Positions 10,660 to 19,733 are shown, counted from the first letter of the stretch. The stretch is 64,000 nucleotides of DNA from Citrobacter portucalensis (GCF_002042885.1 NZ_MVFY01000005.1:186001-250000), one strand, 5' to 3'. Notes: generated from the letters alone by a model not told the origin. Numbers and translations are program-made.

Positions 10660-10673
10660 TGTTGCCGGATCAA
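10660..10673. promoter_or_regulatory. FNR-type site upstream of napF
   Basis: TGTTG-N4-ATCAA has one perfect FNR half-site (ATCAA) and one poor half. On its own it is weak, but its centre (10666.5) is two helical turns from the NarP palindrome, the geometry known for anaerobic activation of napF. I call it on spacing plus the half-site. Confidence 0.65.
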
Positions 10674-10922
10674 AGGAGTGTTGAGTTGGCGGGAAAAAAT
10701 GCGCTTTTGCTCACATTTCAATGAGTTATATAACAATGTATATAACGGTTTATTCAAAAAGATAAAGATCTCAATATTAGGATAATTCCTAGTATATATC
10801 GCTATCATGACAACGAAACTCTACCTAATACACTTTAAATATAAGTAAATCCAGATTAATAGATTATCCAAATATGTTAACCTGCTACAGACTCGTTCAT
10901 AAGACAGAAGAAAGGAAACACT
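10674..10922. other. AT-rich intergenic region between napF control sites and eco
   Basis: No gene is supported here. A 68-codon frame on the minus strand overlaps the nap control sites and has no recognisable protein. The stretch contains a perfect 10-bp palindrome GTTATATAAC (10725-10734) with a second GTATATAAC copy at 10738-10746, and TAGGA-N4-TCCTA near 10778-10791. It should hold the eco promoter, but I see no strong -35/-10 pair. Confidence 0.5.
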
Positions 10923-11432
10923 GTGAACAATAAGATGAAGACAATTGTCCCTGCCGTACTTTTCGCCGCCTTTGCCAGCACCTCTGCATGGGCTGCCAGT
11001 AACGAAACCGCCGCTCAGCCGCTGGAAAAAGTCGCCCCTTATCCCAAGGCGGAAAAGGGTATGAAGCGCCAGGTTATCCAGCTTACCCCTGAGAAAGATG
11101 AATCTACTCTGAAAGTAGAACTGCTGATCGGACAAACGCTGGAAGTTGACTGTAACCAACACCGCCTGGGCGGAGAACTGGACAGCAAAACGCTGGAAGG
11201 TTGGGGATATGACTACTATGTCTTTGACAAAGTTACCTCTCCGGTTTCAACCATGATGGCCTGCCCGGACGGTAAGAAAGAGAAGAAATTCATTACTGCG
11301 CATCTGGGTGATGACGGAATGCTGCGTTACAACAGCAAGTTGCCGATTGTGGTCTACACCCCGGAAAACGTGGACGTTAAATACCGTATCTGGAAAGCGG
11401 AAGACAAAATTCAGGACGCAGTCACGCGCTAA
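10923..11432 (+). CDS. eco: Ecotin, periplasmic serine protease inhibitor
   Basis: Dimeric periplasmic inhibitor of trypsin-fold serine proteases, such as trypsin, elastase and factor Xa. A Sec signal peptide ends at STSAWA, and the mature protein contains the reactive loop STMMAC whose first Met is the P1 residue. GTG 10923 is preceded by AAAGGA at a 6-nt spacing, giving 169 residues. An in-frame ATG at 10935 gives the start MKTIVPA usual in E. coli but would sit 18 nt from that ribosome binding site, so GTG is preferred. It converges on mqo. Confidence 0.96.
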   Translation: MNNKMKTIVPAVLFAAFASTSAWAASNETAAQPLEKVAPYPKAEKGMKRQVIQLTPEKDESTLKVELLIGQTLEVDCNQHRLGGELDSKTLEGWGYDYYVFDKVTSPVSTMMACPDGKKEKKFITAHLGDDGMLRYNSKLPIVVYTPENVDVKYRIWKAEDKIQDAVTR

Positions 11433-11441
11433 GTGAGAATG

Positions 11442-11520
11442 TGCCGGATGGCGGCGTACCGCCTTATCCGGCCTACAGACGCATAAACAATGCCGGATAA
11501 GCATAGTGCCATCCGGCATT
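11442..11520. repeat. BIME: two inverted REP units between eco and mqo
   Basis: TGCCGGATGGCGGCG...TTATCCGGCCTAC (11442-11475) is followed by an inverted unit TGCCGGATAAG...CATCCGGCA (11491-11518). Both match the enterobacterial REP consensus. The second unit ends in a T-rich run (TTTTATTTT), so it may also end eco transcription. The pair lies between convergent genes. Confidence 0.9.
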
Positions 11521-11525
11521 TTATT

Positions 11526-13187
11526 TTACAGCGCTATATCCGCAACGGCTTTCTGTTCAGGCTGCGGTTGTGCCTGAGGTTTCAGTTGTGGTTTCGGTGC
11601 TTCATCAGCAACCTGCGGCTTGTCATATTTCAGACCCAGAACCTCACTGGTGTACTGCAGCTCTTGTTCCGTAGCCTCAACGTTACCGTTCAGCTTAGTA
11701 CCATAAGACGGAATAATGGTTTTCAGCTTCGCCTGCCACTCGGGGCTGGCTACTTTATCTTTAAACACTTTTTCCATCAGATGCAGCATGATCGGTGCCG
11801 CGGTTGATGCGCCCGGAGAAGCTCCCAGCAGCGCTGCAATCGTGCCTTCTTTATCGCTGACGACTTCAGTGCCCAGACGCAGCACGCCGCCCTTCTCCGC
11901 ATCGCTTTTGATGATCTGCACACGCTGGCCAGCCTGCCATAAACGCCAGTCTTCTTTTTTCGCCTGCGGATAGTACTCTTGCAGCGCAGCAAAACGGTCG
12001 TCGTCGCTGAGCATCACCTGGCTCACCAGATATTTCACCAGATCGAAGTTATCCAGACCCACGTTGACCATAGGCATAAAGTTCGAGGTGGTGGTCGAGC
12101 TGAGCAGATCCCACAATGAACCGTTTTTCAGGAACTTGGTGGAGAATGTCGCGAATGGCCCAAACAGCACAACGCGCTTGCCATCAAGGATACGGGTATC
12201 GATATGCGGTACAGACATCGGCGGCGCGCCAACGGAGGCCTGACCGTACACTTTCGCCAGGTGGCGATTGACCACATCCGGATTTTCTGCAACCAGGAAC
12301 TGCCCGCCAACCGGGAATCCGGCATAGCCTTTCGCTTCCGGAATGTCGGTTTCCTGCAACAGCTTCAGCGCAGCGCCACCGGCACCGATAAAGACAAACT
12401 TCGCCTTGATATCGTGTTCCGCTTCGTTATTTTTCAGATCGGCGACTGTGACAGTCCAGCTATTGTCGGCATTACGCTTAAAGCCACGCACTTCGGTGCT
12501 CAACTGCAGCGCAAAGTTGGGCTTTTTCTGCAATGAGGTAATCAGTTGGCGGGTGATTTCGCCGTAGTTCACGTCAGTACCAATCTCGGTACGCGTTGCT
12601 GCGACTTTCTGCTGCGGATCGCGACCTTCCATGACCAGCGGCGCCCACTCTTTAATCTGCGCGTGGTCTTCGGAATAGCGCATACCACGGAACAGCGTGC
12701 TCTGCTGCAGTGCGGTGTAACGGGCACGCAGGAAGTTCACGTTCTCGTCACCCCAGACAAAACTCATGTGCGGAACGGTGGTGATAAACGAGCGTGGTTC
12801 ATGCATTACGCCATTATTGACCTGATAGGCCCAAAACTGGCGGGAAATCTGGAAGGCTTCGTTAATTTCGACTGCCTTTTCAATGCTGATGCTACCGTCG
12901 GCCTTTTTAGGCGTGTAGTTCAGCTCCATCAGTGCGGAGTGGCCGGTTCCGGCGTTATTCCAGCCGTTTGAGCTTTCCTGCGCTACACCATCCAGTCGCT
13001 CAACCATGGTCATTGACCATTGCGGCTCCAGCTCCTGTAAATAGGTTCCCAGCGTGGCGCTCATGATGCCGCCGCCAATCAACAGTACATCCGTTTCCTG
13101 CTCTTCCGCCGCTTTCGCTTTTGCCGCCATCGAGACAACATTCAGCCCAACGGCCATGGTGAAGAGCATGGCAGTCACTTTTTTCAT
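11526..13187 (-). CDS. mqo: Malate:quinone oxidoreductase
   Basis: FAD-dependent peripheral membrane enzyme, 553 residues, oxidising malate to oxaloacetate and reducing quinone, in parallel to NAD-linked malate dehydrogenase. The N-terminus has a hydrophobic stretch (about residues 7-27) and the FAD-binding motif [13 protein letters not shown] (about 35-47). Length is close to the 548 residues of E. coli Mqo, with a Pro/Gln/Lys-rich C-terminal tail. The 278 bp upstream are very AT-rich. Confidence 0.97.
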   Translation of the reverse strand: MKKVTAMLFTMAVGLNVVSMAAKAKAAEEQETDVLLIGGGIMSATLGTYLQELEPQWSMTMVERLDGVAQESSNGWNNAGTGHSALMELNYTPKKADGSISIEKAVEINEAFQISRQFWAYQVNNGVMHEPRSFITTVPHMSFVWGDENVNFLRARYTALQQSTLFRGMRYSEDHAQIKEWAPLVMEGRDPQQKVAATRTEIGTDVNYGEITRQLITSLQKKPNFALQLSTEVRGFKRNADNSWTVTVADLKNNEAEHDIKAKFVFIGAGGAALKLLQETDIPEAKGYAGFPVGGQFLVAENPDVVNRHLAKVYGQASVGAPPMSVPHIDTRILDGKRVVLFGPFATFSTKFLKNGSLWDLLSSTTTSNFMPMVNVGLDNFDLVKYLVSQVMLSDDDRFAALQEYYPQAKKEDWRLWQAGQRVQIIKSDAEKGGVLRLGTEVVSDKEGTIAALLGASPGASTAAPIMLHLMEKVFKDKVASPEWQAKLKTIIPSYGTKLNGNVEATEQELQYTSEVLGLKYDKPQVADEAPKPQLKPQAQPQPEQKAVADIAL

Positions 13188-13465
13188 AATGTTAATGCCT
13201 TACTTTTAGTATCGCTTTTTTGCTTTTAATGCAGGTGAAAATCGAGCGGCACCAACGGTAACACTTAAGTAAAAATAATTAAATAAAGTTTATAAATTAT
13301 ATTTAATTTTTAAAAATGTTATTAATACGTTGATAGTTTATGCGGTTATTGACAATCATTTCTGGAAACCGGTCCATCTGACGGGTACTATGCTGCGCTT
13401 TACTATTCACCGCACGGATGCCTGTCGGTCTGCTGTATCAGGCCATTTTTGACCTGAGTGTAACT
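13188..13465. other. AT-rich divergent region between mqo and the SulP gene
   Basis: This gap must carry the promoters of both mqo (minus) and the SulP gene (plus). From about 13258 to 13330 it is almost entirely A and T, a likely site for bending or nucleoid proteins. TTGACA at 13349-13354 faces the SulP gene but has no good -10 at 16-18 bp. No further gene is visible. Confidence 0.5.
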
Positions 13466-14713
13466 ATGTCTGCAACTCAACATTCCTCTGCCACAGTCTC
13501 GGAACACACGACCCGTGCCGTGCTCCGCCAACCCCGTCTGCTGGTGCGCGAAACGCTGGCCGGTGTGGTAACCGCCCTGGCGCTGATCCCGGAAGTAATC
13601 TCGTTTTCCGTGATCGCAGGCGTTGATCCTAAAGTCAGTTTGATCGCCTCCGTCGTACTGTGCCTGGCGATGTCTTTTTTAGGCGGTCGTCCCGCAATGG
13701 TTACCGCCGCTGCAGGATCGGTCGCGCTGGTGATTGGTCCGATGGTGCATCAACACGGCGTGCAATACATCCTGCCTGCAGTGGTGCTGGCCGGGATGAT
13801 TCAGATCCTGTTTGGTGTATTGGGAATGGCACGTCTGATGCGATTCATCCCTACGGCCGTGATGACCGGCTTTGTTAACGCGCTGGGTATATTGATTTTC
13901 TTTGCCCAGGTCCCGCATTTCTGGGGCAAAAGCCCGCTCATCTGGGGGTTGTTTGTCCTGACGCTGCTGATTGTGCTGTGGGTTCCGCGGTTTATTAAAG
14001 CAATTCCCGCACCGCTTATCGCCATCGTGCTGCTAACCGTGTTCACTGTCACCAGCGGGCAACTGTTACCGACCGTCGGTGATGAAGGTTCAATGAGCGG
14101 CGGCCTGCCGGGTTTCACCCAGTTGTTGGTTCCGCTCAACCTGCAAACGCTGGCGATTATCTGGCCCTGCGCGCTAAGTATCGCTTTTGTTGGTTTGATG
14201 GAGTCGCTGTTAACCGCCCGTCTGGTGGATGACCTGACGGTGACGCCGTCGAATAAAAATCGCGAGAGTGCCGGGCTGGGGATAGCCAATATTCTGGCCG
14301 GATTTTATGGCGGCATCGCCGGGTGCGCGATGATTGGTCAAACCATCGTTAACGTCGAGATGGGCAAAGGACGCAGCCGCGTCTCGACGGTTGCCGCCGG
14401 ACTGGTATTACTCCTGTTAGTCACAGGGTTAAGCGAAGTGATGGCAGAAATACCCATGTCGGTGCTGGCAGGTATTATGGTAATTGTGGCGGTAAAAACC
14501 TTCAGTTGGCACAGCATCCAGCCCGCCACGCTGACGAAACTCCCCGTCACTGAAACGCTGGTGATGCTGGTGACCGTCGCTGCCACGGTTTCTACCGGCA
14601 ACCTGGCGATTGGCGTGGTTGCCGGGGTGATAACGATGCTCATTCTACCGCGTATCGTCAGACGCAAACGGGCGACTACATCAGAAACAGCGTTGCCAGA
14701 CCGAGAAAAATAA
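13466..14713 (+). CDS. SulP-family inorganic anion transporter (no STAS domain)
   Basis: The 415-residue protein is almost wholly hydrophobic with about 10-12 membrane segments and belongs to the SulP/SLC26 family (sulfate, bicarbonate or carboxylate carriers). LIPEVISFSVIAGVDP near residues 40-55 is the conserved first-helix signature. The protein stops soon after the last helix in a short basic tail, so the usual C-terminal STAS domain is absent. The open frame extends 16 codons upstream, but MSATQHSS at 13466 has a weak GAG upstream and is the likelier start. I recall no such gene here in E. coli K-12. The substrate cannot be told from sequence. The 3' end overlaps mgtE by 38 bp tail-to-tail. 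Confidence 0.85.
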   Translation: MSATQHSSATVSEHTTRAVLRQPRLLVRETLAGVVTALALIPEVISFSVIAGVDPKVSLIASVVLCLAMSFLGGRPAMVTAAAGSVALVIGPMVHQHGVQYILPAVVLAGMIQILFGVLGMARLMRFIPTAVMTGFVNALGILIFFAQVPHFWGKSPLIWGLFVLTLLIVLWVPRFIKAIPAPLIAIVLLTVFTVTSGQLLPTVGDEGSMSGGLPGFTQLLVPLNLQTLAIIWPCALSIAFVGLMESLLTARLVDDLTVTPSNKNRESAGLGIANILAGFYGGIAGCAMIGQTIVNVEMGKGRSRVSTVAAGLVLLLLVTGLSEVMAEIPMSVLAGIMVIVAVKTFSWHSIQPATLTKLPVTETLVMLVTVAATVSTGNLAIGVVAGVITMLILPRIVRRKRATTSETALPDREK

Positions 14714-16112
14714 AGAAACCACCAGTATCAGTGATAGCGGTTATCATGACGCTCGAGCCGACCGCCGGGTCGCGCCCGAGCTTCACCATCGTCATCGGAA
14801 TGATAACCCCCATCAACGCCGCCATCAGCAGATTGAGCATCATCGCCAGAGTCATCACACCACCGAGCGCCATATCATCATACAGCCACCAGGTAATGCC
14901 CCCCATAATCCCGCCCCACACGAGGCCGTTGATTAGCGCCACGCCCATCTCGCGCAGGATGAGAAACGTCAGGTTCCCCGGCTGAATATTTTGCAGCGCG
15001 AGCGCGCGGACAATCATAGTGATAGTTTGATTCCCGGTATTGCCGCCGATACCCGCCACAATCGGCATCAACGAGGCCAGCGCCACCAGTTGCGAAATCG
15101 TATGTTCAAAACCGTCGATCACCCGCGAGGCGATAAAGGCGGTACAGAGGTTAACGGCCAACCACGCCCAGCGGGTTTTTACCGCTTTGGTAACAGGCGC
15201 AAACACGTCCTCTTCGGCGCTTAAGCCCCCCATTCGACGCAGATCGGTGTCGGTTTCTTCATAGACAACGTCGACAATCTCATCGATGGTTAAACGGCCC
15301 ATCAGTTTACCGGAAGGGTCAACCACCGCGGCGCTGACCAGGTTGTCGCGTTCGAAGGTACGCGCAGCGTTTTCGGCGATATCTTCAGGAGAAAAGGTGA
15401 GCGGGTCATCTTCCATCACCTCGCTGACTTTTCGCTGCACATCATTGAGTAAAATGCAGGTTAGCGTCAGTTCGCCAACCAGCACTTTATTGCGATCGGT
15501 CACGAAAAGTTTATCGGTGTTCTCCGGCATTTTCCCCAGCCGCCGCAGATAGCGTTGCACCACTTCCAGCGTCACGTCCGGACGCACGGTGATGACTTCG
15601 AACTCCATGATCGCGCCGACGCTATTTTTCTCGTAGTGCAGCACCTGGCGGACGCGCGTCCTCTCCTCTGCCGGTAACGTCGCCAGCAGACGACCGGTAA
15701 GGTTACGAGGCAAATGCTGCACCAGGTAAATCTGTTCATCGATATCGAGATATTGCAGCGCATCCAGCAGCTCGCGGTCGCTCATCTCATCGATCAGGTC
15801 GTCCCAGACGTTTTCAGACGCCTCAAGCAAGACGTTACCGCGCTTTTCATTTTCGACCAGTCGCCACAGGGCGTGGCGCTCTTCAGAGGGCAAAGCTTCA
15901 AGGGTATCGGCGAGGTCAGGCGGTGGCAGGTGGGCCACCAGCGCCCCTACCTCAGCAATATCGTCGGCTAACGTACCGACGTCATATTGCTCAGCCAGGG
16001 TAAGCTTGCCCAACAGCGTTGATATAATGGCTTTATCAGTGGTCAGCAGCCAGATGAGGCGCGCACGCTCTTCATCACGCAGTCTGGCGCTGTTTTTGTT
16101 TATTACGGACAT
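14676..16112 (-). CDS. mgtE: Magnesium transporter MgtE
   Basis: 478-residue member of the MgtE family of Mg2+ channels. In order: an N-terminal helical MgtE_N domain (about residues 30-140), a pair of CBS domains (about 140-265) that sense cytoplasmic Mg2+, a linking helix, and five membrane helices (about 315-478). The pore signature GIGGNTGNQT is near residues 358-367. It lies downstream of yojI on the same strand but behind a strong terminator-like hairpin, so it should have its own promoter. Its 3' end overlaps that of the SulP gene. K-12 lacks an mgtE here. Confidence 0.92.
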   Translation of the reverse strand: MSVINKNSARLRDEERARLIWLLTTDKAIISTLLGKLTLAEQYDVGTLADDIAEVGALVAHLPPPDLADTLEALPSEERHALWRLVENEKRGNVLLEASENVWDDLIDEMSDRELLDALQYLDIDEQIYLVQHLPRNLTGRLLATLPAEERTRVRQVLHYEKNSVGAIMEFEVITVRPDVTLEVVQRYLRRLGKMPENTDKLFVTDRNKVLVGELTLTCILLNDVQRKVSEVMEDDPLTFSPEDIAENAARTFERDNLVSAAVVDPSGKLMGRLTIDEIVDVVYEETDTDLRRMGGLSAEEDVFAPVTKAVKTRWAWLAVNLCTAFIASRVIDGFEHTISQLVALASLMPIVAGIGGNTGNQTITMIVRALALQNIQPGNLTFLILREMGVALINGLVWGGIMGGITWWLYDDMALGGVMTLAMMLNLLMAALMGVIIPMTMVKLGRDPAVGSSVMITAITDTGGFFIFLGLATLFLM

Positions 16113-16125
16113 TAATCATAAATCC

Positions 16126-16142
16126 ATGATATGAAATATCAT
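16126..16142. promoter_or_regulatory. Perfect palindrome just upstream of mgtE
   Basis: ATGATAT-GAA-ATATCAT is a perfect 7-bp inverted repeat with a 3-nt centre, ending 13 nt before the mgtE start. A 9-nt direct repeat ATTAATCAT at 16111-16119 and 16141-16149 flanks it. It could be an operator or, in the mRNA, a small hairpin near the ribosome binding site. No known regulator motif is recognised. Confidence 0.4.
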
Positions 16143-16178
16143 TAATCATGATGCCGATTTATGTAAATAACAATAAAC

Positions 16179-16213
16179 AGTGCCGCCGGGTGGCTAAAAA
16201 ACCGGCGGCACTG
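16179..16213 (-). terminator. Intrinsic terminator after yojI
   Basis: A perfect 12-bp inverted repeat, CAGTGCCGCCGG and CCGGCGGCACTG, surrounds an 11-nt loop. On the minus strand it is followed by TTTATTGTTATTT. It lies 6 bp after the yojI stop and separates yojI from mgtE. Confidence 0.8.
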
Positions 16214-16218
16214 AAGGA

Positions 16219-17862
16219 TCAGGCTGTGCGAGCCACCGCGTCGCGCGAGGCGGCGTCACGTTCATCGCCCAACAGTTCACTCAACTGTCCGTTACGCATT
16301 TCCAGTAGACGATCGGCGTGAATAAAATAGTGATCGTCGTGGCTGATGGCGAAAATGGTTTTCCCCATTTCCTGCATCAAAGGCAATAGCACCTGATAGA
16401 ACTCCCGGCGGAAATGGGGATCCTGATCGGCAGCCCATTCATCCAGCAGAATGATGTCGCGCTCCTCCGCCAGGGCCAGCAGCAGCGCCACGCGTTTCTT
16501 CTGCCCTTTCGACAGCTTCAGATTGAGGATACGACCATCGCTCAGCTCCAGCTTATGACCCATCTTCAGATGTTCCAGCCACTTCGCGACCAGCTGCGGA
16601 TTAGCCTCTTTACCTTCCGGCCCCAGCAGTTTGTCGAACAGCCAGACGTCGGTAAACACGGCGGAGAAGAGCTTGCGGTAGTCTTCCGGTTTTTCAACGG
16701 CAACGGCCTTACCATCAAGCAATATTTCGCCTGACTGCGGCTGGTATAGACCGGTCAGTAACATCGCCAGCGTAGATTTCCCGCTACCGTTACCGCCAAT
16801 CAGAAAGATCAGTTCACCGCGATGAATCGTCAGATTCACCGGCCCTACGGAAAACGCATTATCCTGATAGTGGAAAACCACGTTGCGCAGCTCCAGCGTT
16901 TGCCAGTTAGGAAACGCGGTTGGGCGTGGGAATTCGGCCTTAAAAGGTGCCAGTGCGAATTTATTCAGCTTGTTGAACGCCACCTGTGCCGTGAGCAGTG
17001 TCGGCAGCGCGCCAACGGCAGAGAGCAACGGTGTTCGCAGGAATAACAGCGTCAGAGAATAGGTCGCTGCCACGGCGGTATCAGCCCATCCCAGACTGTT
17101 AGCCATCCAGAACACCAGGCCAATGGCACCCAGCATCATAATGTTCGACCAGTTAACCGCGCTCAGGTGGAAGGTATCGGCACGGATAATATGGTGGCGA
17201 TACTCTTTGGCATCCGGGACGTACATCTGATTAAAGATATGCTCGGCGCGCTCGCGGTTAAGCGTCAGCTCTTTGCGCCCTTCCAGCACCGTCTGATAAT
17301 CGTTGTACAACTTGTCTTCAGTTTCGCGCAAGGTGGCCATGTGTTTATACACCCGCGCCACCAGCACAAATCCGCCCCAGATGGTGATTGCCATCCAGAT
17401 TGCCGTTACCAGTAGCATTTTGGTCGACAGCATCGCCAGATACGCCGCCGATCCTATGGTCAGGATAATCCCCTGCACCAGCTCAGGCAGACGAACAAAG
17501 GCGATGGTGATGTTGCGGATATCACTGGTTAAACCGGCCAGCAACGAGGCGCTGCCAAGCTGTTCAATACGCTCGACGTGAGTATCCAGAATTCGTTTGA
17601 TAAATTCGCTACGCAGGCGGTAGACAAAGTGGTGACCCAGCGTGGTCAACGCCAGCTGAGAACCGAGGGTGACAACCATCAACAACAGCAGCAGGCCAAG
17701 AAACTCCGGTAGCACCATCAGCGTGGTGTCGACCGTTTCGATCAAGCGCTGGTTGATAAACGCAATCAGCCCAATCCCCAACGCGGCGCTGGCGAGGCTG
17801 AGCGCCATCACGCTGATAAATGGCCAGCGATACTGCCGCCAGACAAGAAGTAAAAGTTCCAT
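16219..17862 (-). CDS. yojI: ABC exporter YojI (microcin J25 efflux)
   Basis: Inner-membrane ABC exporter with fused membrane and ATPase domains, 547 residues as in E. coli. Six membrane segments occupy about residues 10-300. The ATPase domain has Walker [11 protein letters not shown], signature LSKGQKKR and Walker [14 protein letters not shown]. In E. coli YojI exports the peptide microcin J25 with TolC. The open frame extends 20 codons upstream, but [14 protein letters not shown] at 17862 matches the known start. It is separated from alkB by 75 bp. Confidence 0.95.
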   Translation of the reverse strand: MELLLLVWRQYRWPFISVMALSLASAALGIGLIAFINQRLIETVDTTLMVLPEFLGLLLLLMVVTLGSQLALTTLGHHFVYRLRSEFIKRILDTHVERIEQLGSASLLAGLTSDIRNITIAFVRLPELVQGIILTIGSAAYLAMLSTKMLLVTAIWMAITIWGGFVLVARVYKHMATLRETEDKLYNDYQTVLEGRKELTLNRERAEHIFNQMYVPDAKEYRHHIIRADTFHLSAVNWSNIMMLGAIGLVFWMANSLGWADTAVAATYSLTLLFLRTPLLSAVGALPTLLTAQVAFNKLNKFALAPFKAEFPRPTAFPNWQTLELRNVVFHYQDNAFSVGPVNLTIHRGELIFLIGGNGSGKSTLAMLLTGLYQPQSGEILLDGKAVAVEKPEDYRKLFSAVFTDVWLFDKLLGPEGKEANPQLVAKWLEHLKMGHKLELSDGRILNLKLSKGQKKRVALLLALAEERDIILLDEWAADQDPHFRREFYQVLLPLMQEMGKTIFAISHDDHYFIHADRLLEMRNGQLSELLGDERDAASRDAVARTA

Positions 17863-17937
17863 GCAAACAACCCGGACAAGTAATAACAGCCCGCAGTTTA
17901 AACATCTCTTCGTCGACAGCAATAATAATTCTTATTT

Positions 17938-18588
17938 TTATTCTTTTTTACCAGCCAGACGAAACGTCAGGTTGTAACGACAGTCTCCGGTTAATGGGTG
18001 ATACCCTGTTTTAAGCGGCTGGATCCCATGATAAAACAGCCGCGAATTACCGCCCCACACCACGACATCGCCATGTTCCAGCAGCAAACGCTTTAAAGGG
18101 TCATTACGGTGCAATCCGCCAAATTGAAAGATGGCTGGTAGCCCCAGCGATACAGAGACAATCGGCGCCCGCAGGTCGGGCTCGTCTTTATCCTGATGTA
18201 AGGACAGTTTTGCCCCTGGCGTGTAGCGGTTAATCAGGCAGGCATCGGGTTGAAAATCAGCATAGCCCGCCGCCGTCGCCGCCTGTTGGCACAGATCAGC
18301 GAACGCATCCGGCAGCGGCGGCCAGTGCGTGCCGGTGAGTGGATCAAACGGAGAATAAAGATAGCCATGCTGATCCGTCGTCCAGCCCAGATGGCCGCAG
18401 TTGGTCATCGCCACCGACATTGTATAGCCGCCGGGCGTCACCATCTGGCGAAACGGCGACTGTCTGGCGACAGCCGCTATTGCCTGAAGTAAAGTGGGCG
18501 CGGAGTCAAAAGCGAAACGTCGCAGAATAACCGCACCTGACGCCAGCGGTTCCTGCCAGGGTTTAGCATCCGCAAAGAGATCGAGCAT
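17938..18588 (-). CDS. alkB: Alpha-ketoglutarate-dependent DNA dioxygenase AlkB
   Basis: Fe(II)/2-oxoglutarate dioxygenase, 216 residues, that removes 1-methyladenine and 3-methylcytosine lesions by oxidative demethylation. The iron ligands His131 and Asp133 (LSLHQDKDEPD) and the later histidine in FYHGIQPL are present, as is the 2-oxoglutarate-binding RYNLTFR near the C-terminus. The frame is open 35 codons further up inside ada, but ATG 18586-18588 overlaps the ada stop (TAATG), as expected for the coupled ada-alkB operon. Confidence 0.97.
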   Translation of the reverse strand: MLDLFADAKPWQEPLASGAVILRRFAFDSAPTLLQAIAAVARQSPFRQMVTPGGYTMSVAMTNCGHLGWTTDQHGYLYSPFDPLTGTHWPPLPDAFADLCQQAATAAGYADFQPDACLINRYTPGAKLSLHQDKDEPDLRAPIVSVSLGLPAIFQFGGLHRNDPLKRLLLEHGDVVVWGGNSRLFYHGIQPLKTGYHPLTGDCRYNLTFRLAGKKE

Positions 18589-19652
18589 TATGTTTCCTCG
18601 CCAGTAGTTTCCCGTTGCAGTAACTGCGCCTTGCGCGCAATACCCCATCGGTAGCCCGAAAGTGCGCCATCGCCACGGATCACCCGGTGACACGGGATAA
18701 CAATCGCCAGTTTGTTGGCCCCACAGGCACTGGCCACCGCGCGCACCGCCTTCGGTTTGCCGATGGCGCTGGCCAACTGTTGGTAACTCACTGTTTCACC
18801 GCACGGAATTGCGCACAGCGCCTGCCACACCTGCTGCTGAAAGGCTGTTCCCCGAATATCCAGGGGTAGCGATAGCGACGCGTCACGCGAGTTGATCGCG
18901 ACGATCACTTCGCGCACGCGCTGCTGAAAATTGGCATCTGCAGGAACATCCTGCGCGGCGGGAAACAGCGCATGAAGATCCGCAACCAACGTAGCGTCAT
19001 CATCGCCAAGCAAGATCGCGCAGATACCCCGCTCGCTTTCCGCCACCAGACAGCGACCCAGAGCGCAATCTGCGAGGGTATAGCGTACAGAAACGTTGTC
19101 GCCACCTTTACGAAATTGCTTTGCCGTCATGCCTAATGCTTGATCGGCTTTGCGATAGTAGCTGCTGCTGTCGGGGAATCCGGCATTGAGAATCGCCTGT
19201 GTAACCGGAACACCTTTCGCCAGGGCATCACGCAGACGGCGAGCACGCCATGATTGTTGCCACACTTTCGGGGTCATGCCCGTCGTGGCTTTGAACAGAC
19301 GATGCAAGTGATACGGGCTCATTGCCACCTGCTGTGCCAGCTCGTCCAACGTAAGAGGTGACTCTTGCTCCAACAACTGACAGGCGCGGGCAATTTTATC
19401 CAGCCGATGCTGTTGCGCGCTGTCTTTATCCGGCTGGCAGCGCTTACAGGGGCGAAACCCGGCATCCTGTGCCTGCTGGGCATCGGCGAAAAAACGGACA
19501 TTTTTGCGCAGCGCATGTTTTGCCCGACAGGACGGACGGCAGAAAACACCGGTAGTCTGGACGGCAAAAACAAACTGACCGTCGGCGTTAACGTCGCGAT
19601 CCACAACGGACTGCCAACGGTCATCGTCAGTGATGCGTAAACGATTTTTCAT
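18588..19652 (-). CDS. ada: Ada: methyltransferase and transcriptional activator of the adaptive response
   Basis: Bifunctional protein, 354 residues. The N-terminal domain removes methyl groups from phosphotriesters onto Cys38 (GVFCRPSC) with zinc ligands Cys38, Cys42, Cys69 and Cys72, turning it into an activator. An AraC-type helix-turn-helix follows (about residues 90-180). The C-terminal domain repairs O6-methylguanine with the active cysteine in IPCHRVI (Cys321). All key residues are present. It is first in the ada-alkB operon, and its control region runs into the end of apbE. Confidence 0.97.
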   Translation of the reverse strand: MKNRLRITDDDRWQSVVDRDVNADGQFVFAVQTTGVFCRPSCRAKHALRKNVRFFADAQQAQDAGFRPCKRCQPDKDSAQQHRLDKIARACQLLEQESPLTLDELAQQVAMSPYHLHRLFKATTGMTPKVWQQSWRARRLRDALAKGVPVTQAILNAGFPDSSSYYRKADQALGMTAKQFRKGGDNVSVRYTLADCALGRCLVAESERGICAILLGDDDATLVADLHALFPAAQDVPADANFQQRVREVIVAINSRDASLSLPLDIRGTAFQQQVWQALCAIPCGETVSYQQLASAIGKPKAVRAVASACGANKLAIVIPCHRVIRGDGALSGYRWGIARKAQLLQRETTGEET

Positions 19653-19719
19653 TTCGGACTCCTTTGTTAAGCATAGCGCTTAGCCTCAGTGTGTCCCCAT
19701 CGTCGGGCATAAAAACCCG

Positions 19720-19733
19720 CAATCTTGCTTTTT
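19720..19733 (-). promoter_or_regulatory. Diverged Ada box upstream of ada
   Basis: Read on the minus strand, AAAAAGCAAGATTG aligns with the E. coli ada control sequence around the Ada box AAAGCGCA and the following AGATTG. Here the box core reads AAAAAGCA, two bases away from the E. coli core. It lies 68-81 nt before the ada ATG and overlaps the apbE stop codon (19732-19734). Confidence 0.5.

Noticed and set aside
10602-10808. 68-codon minus-strand frame upstream of napF
   Set aside because: It runs across the NarP and FNR sites, has no good ribosome binding site and no recognisable product.
11442-11520. REP clusters as a possible CRISPR array
   Set aside because: Units are palindromic REP elements in inverted pairs scattered in several gaps, with no regular spacers and no cas genes.
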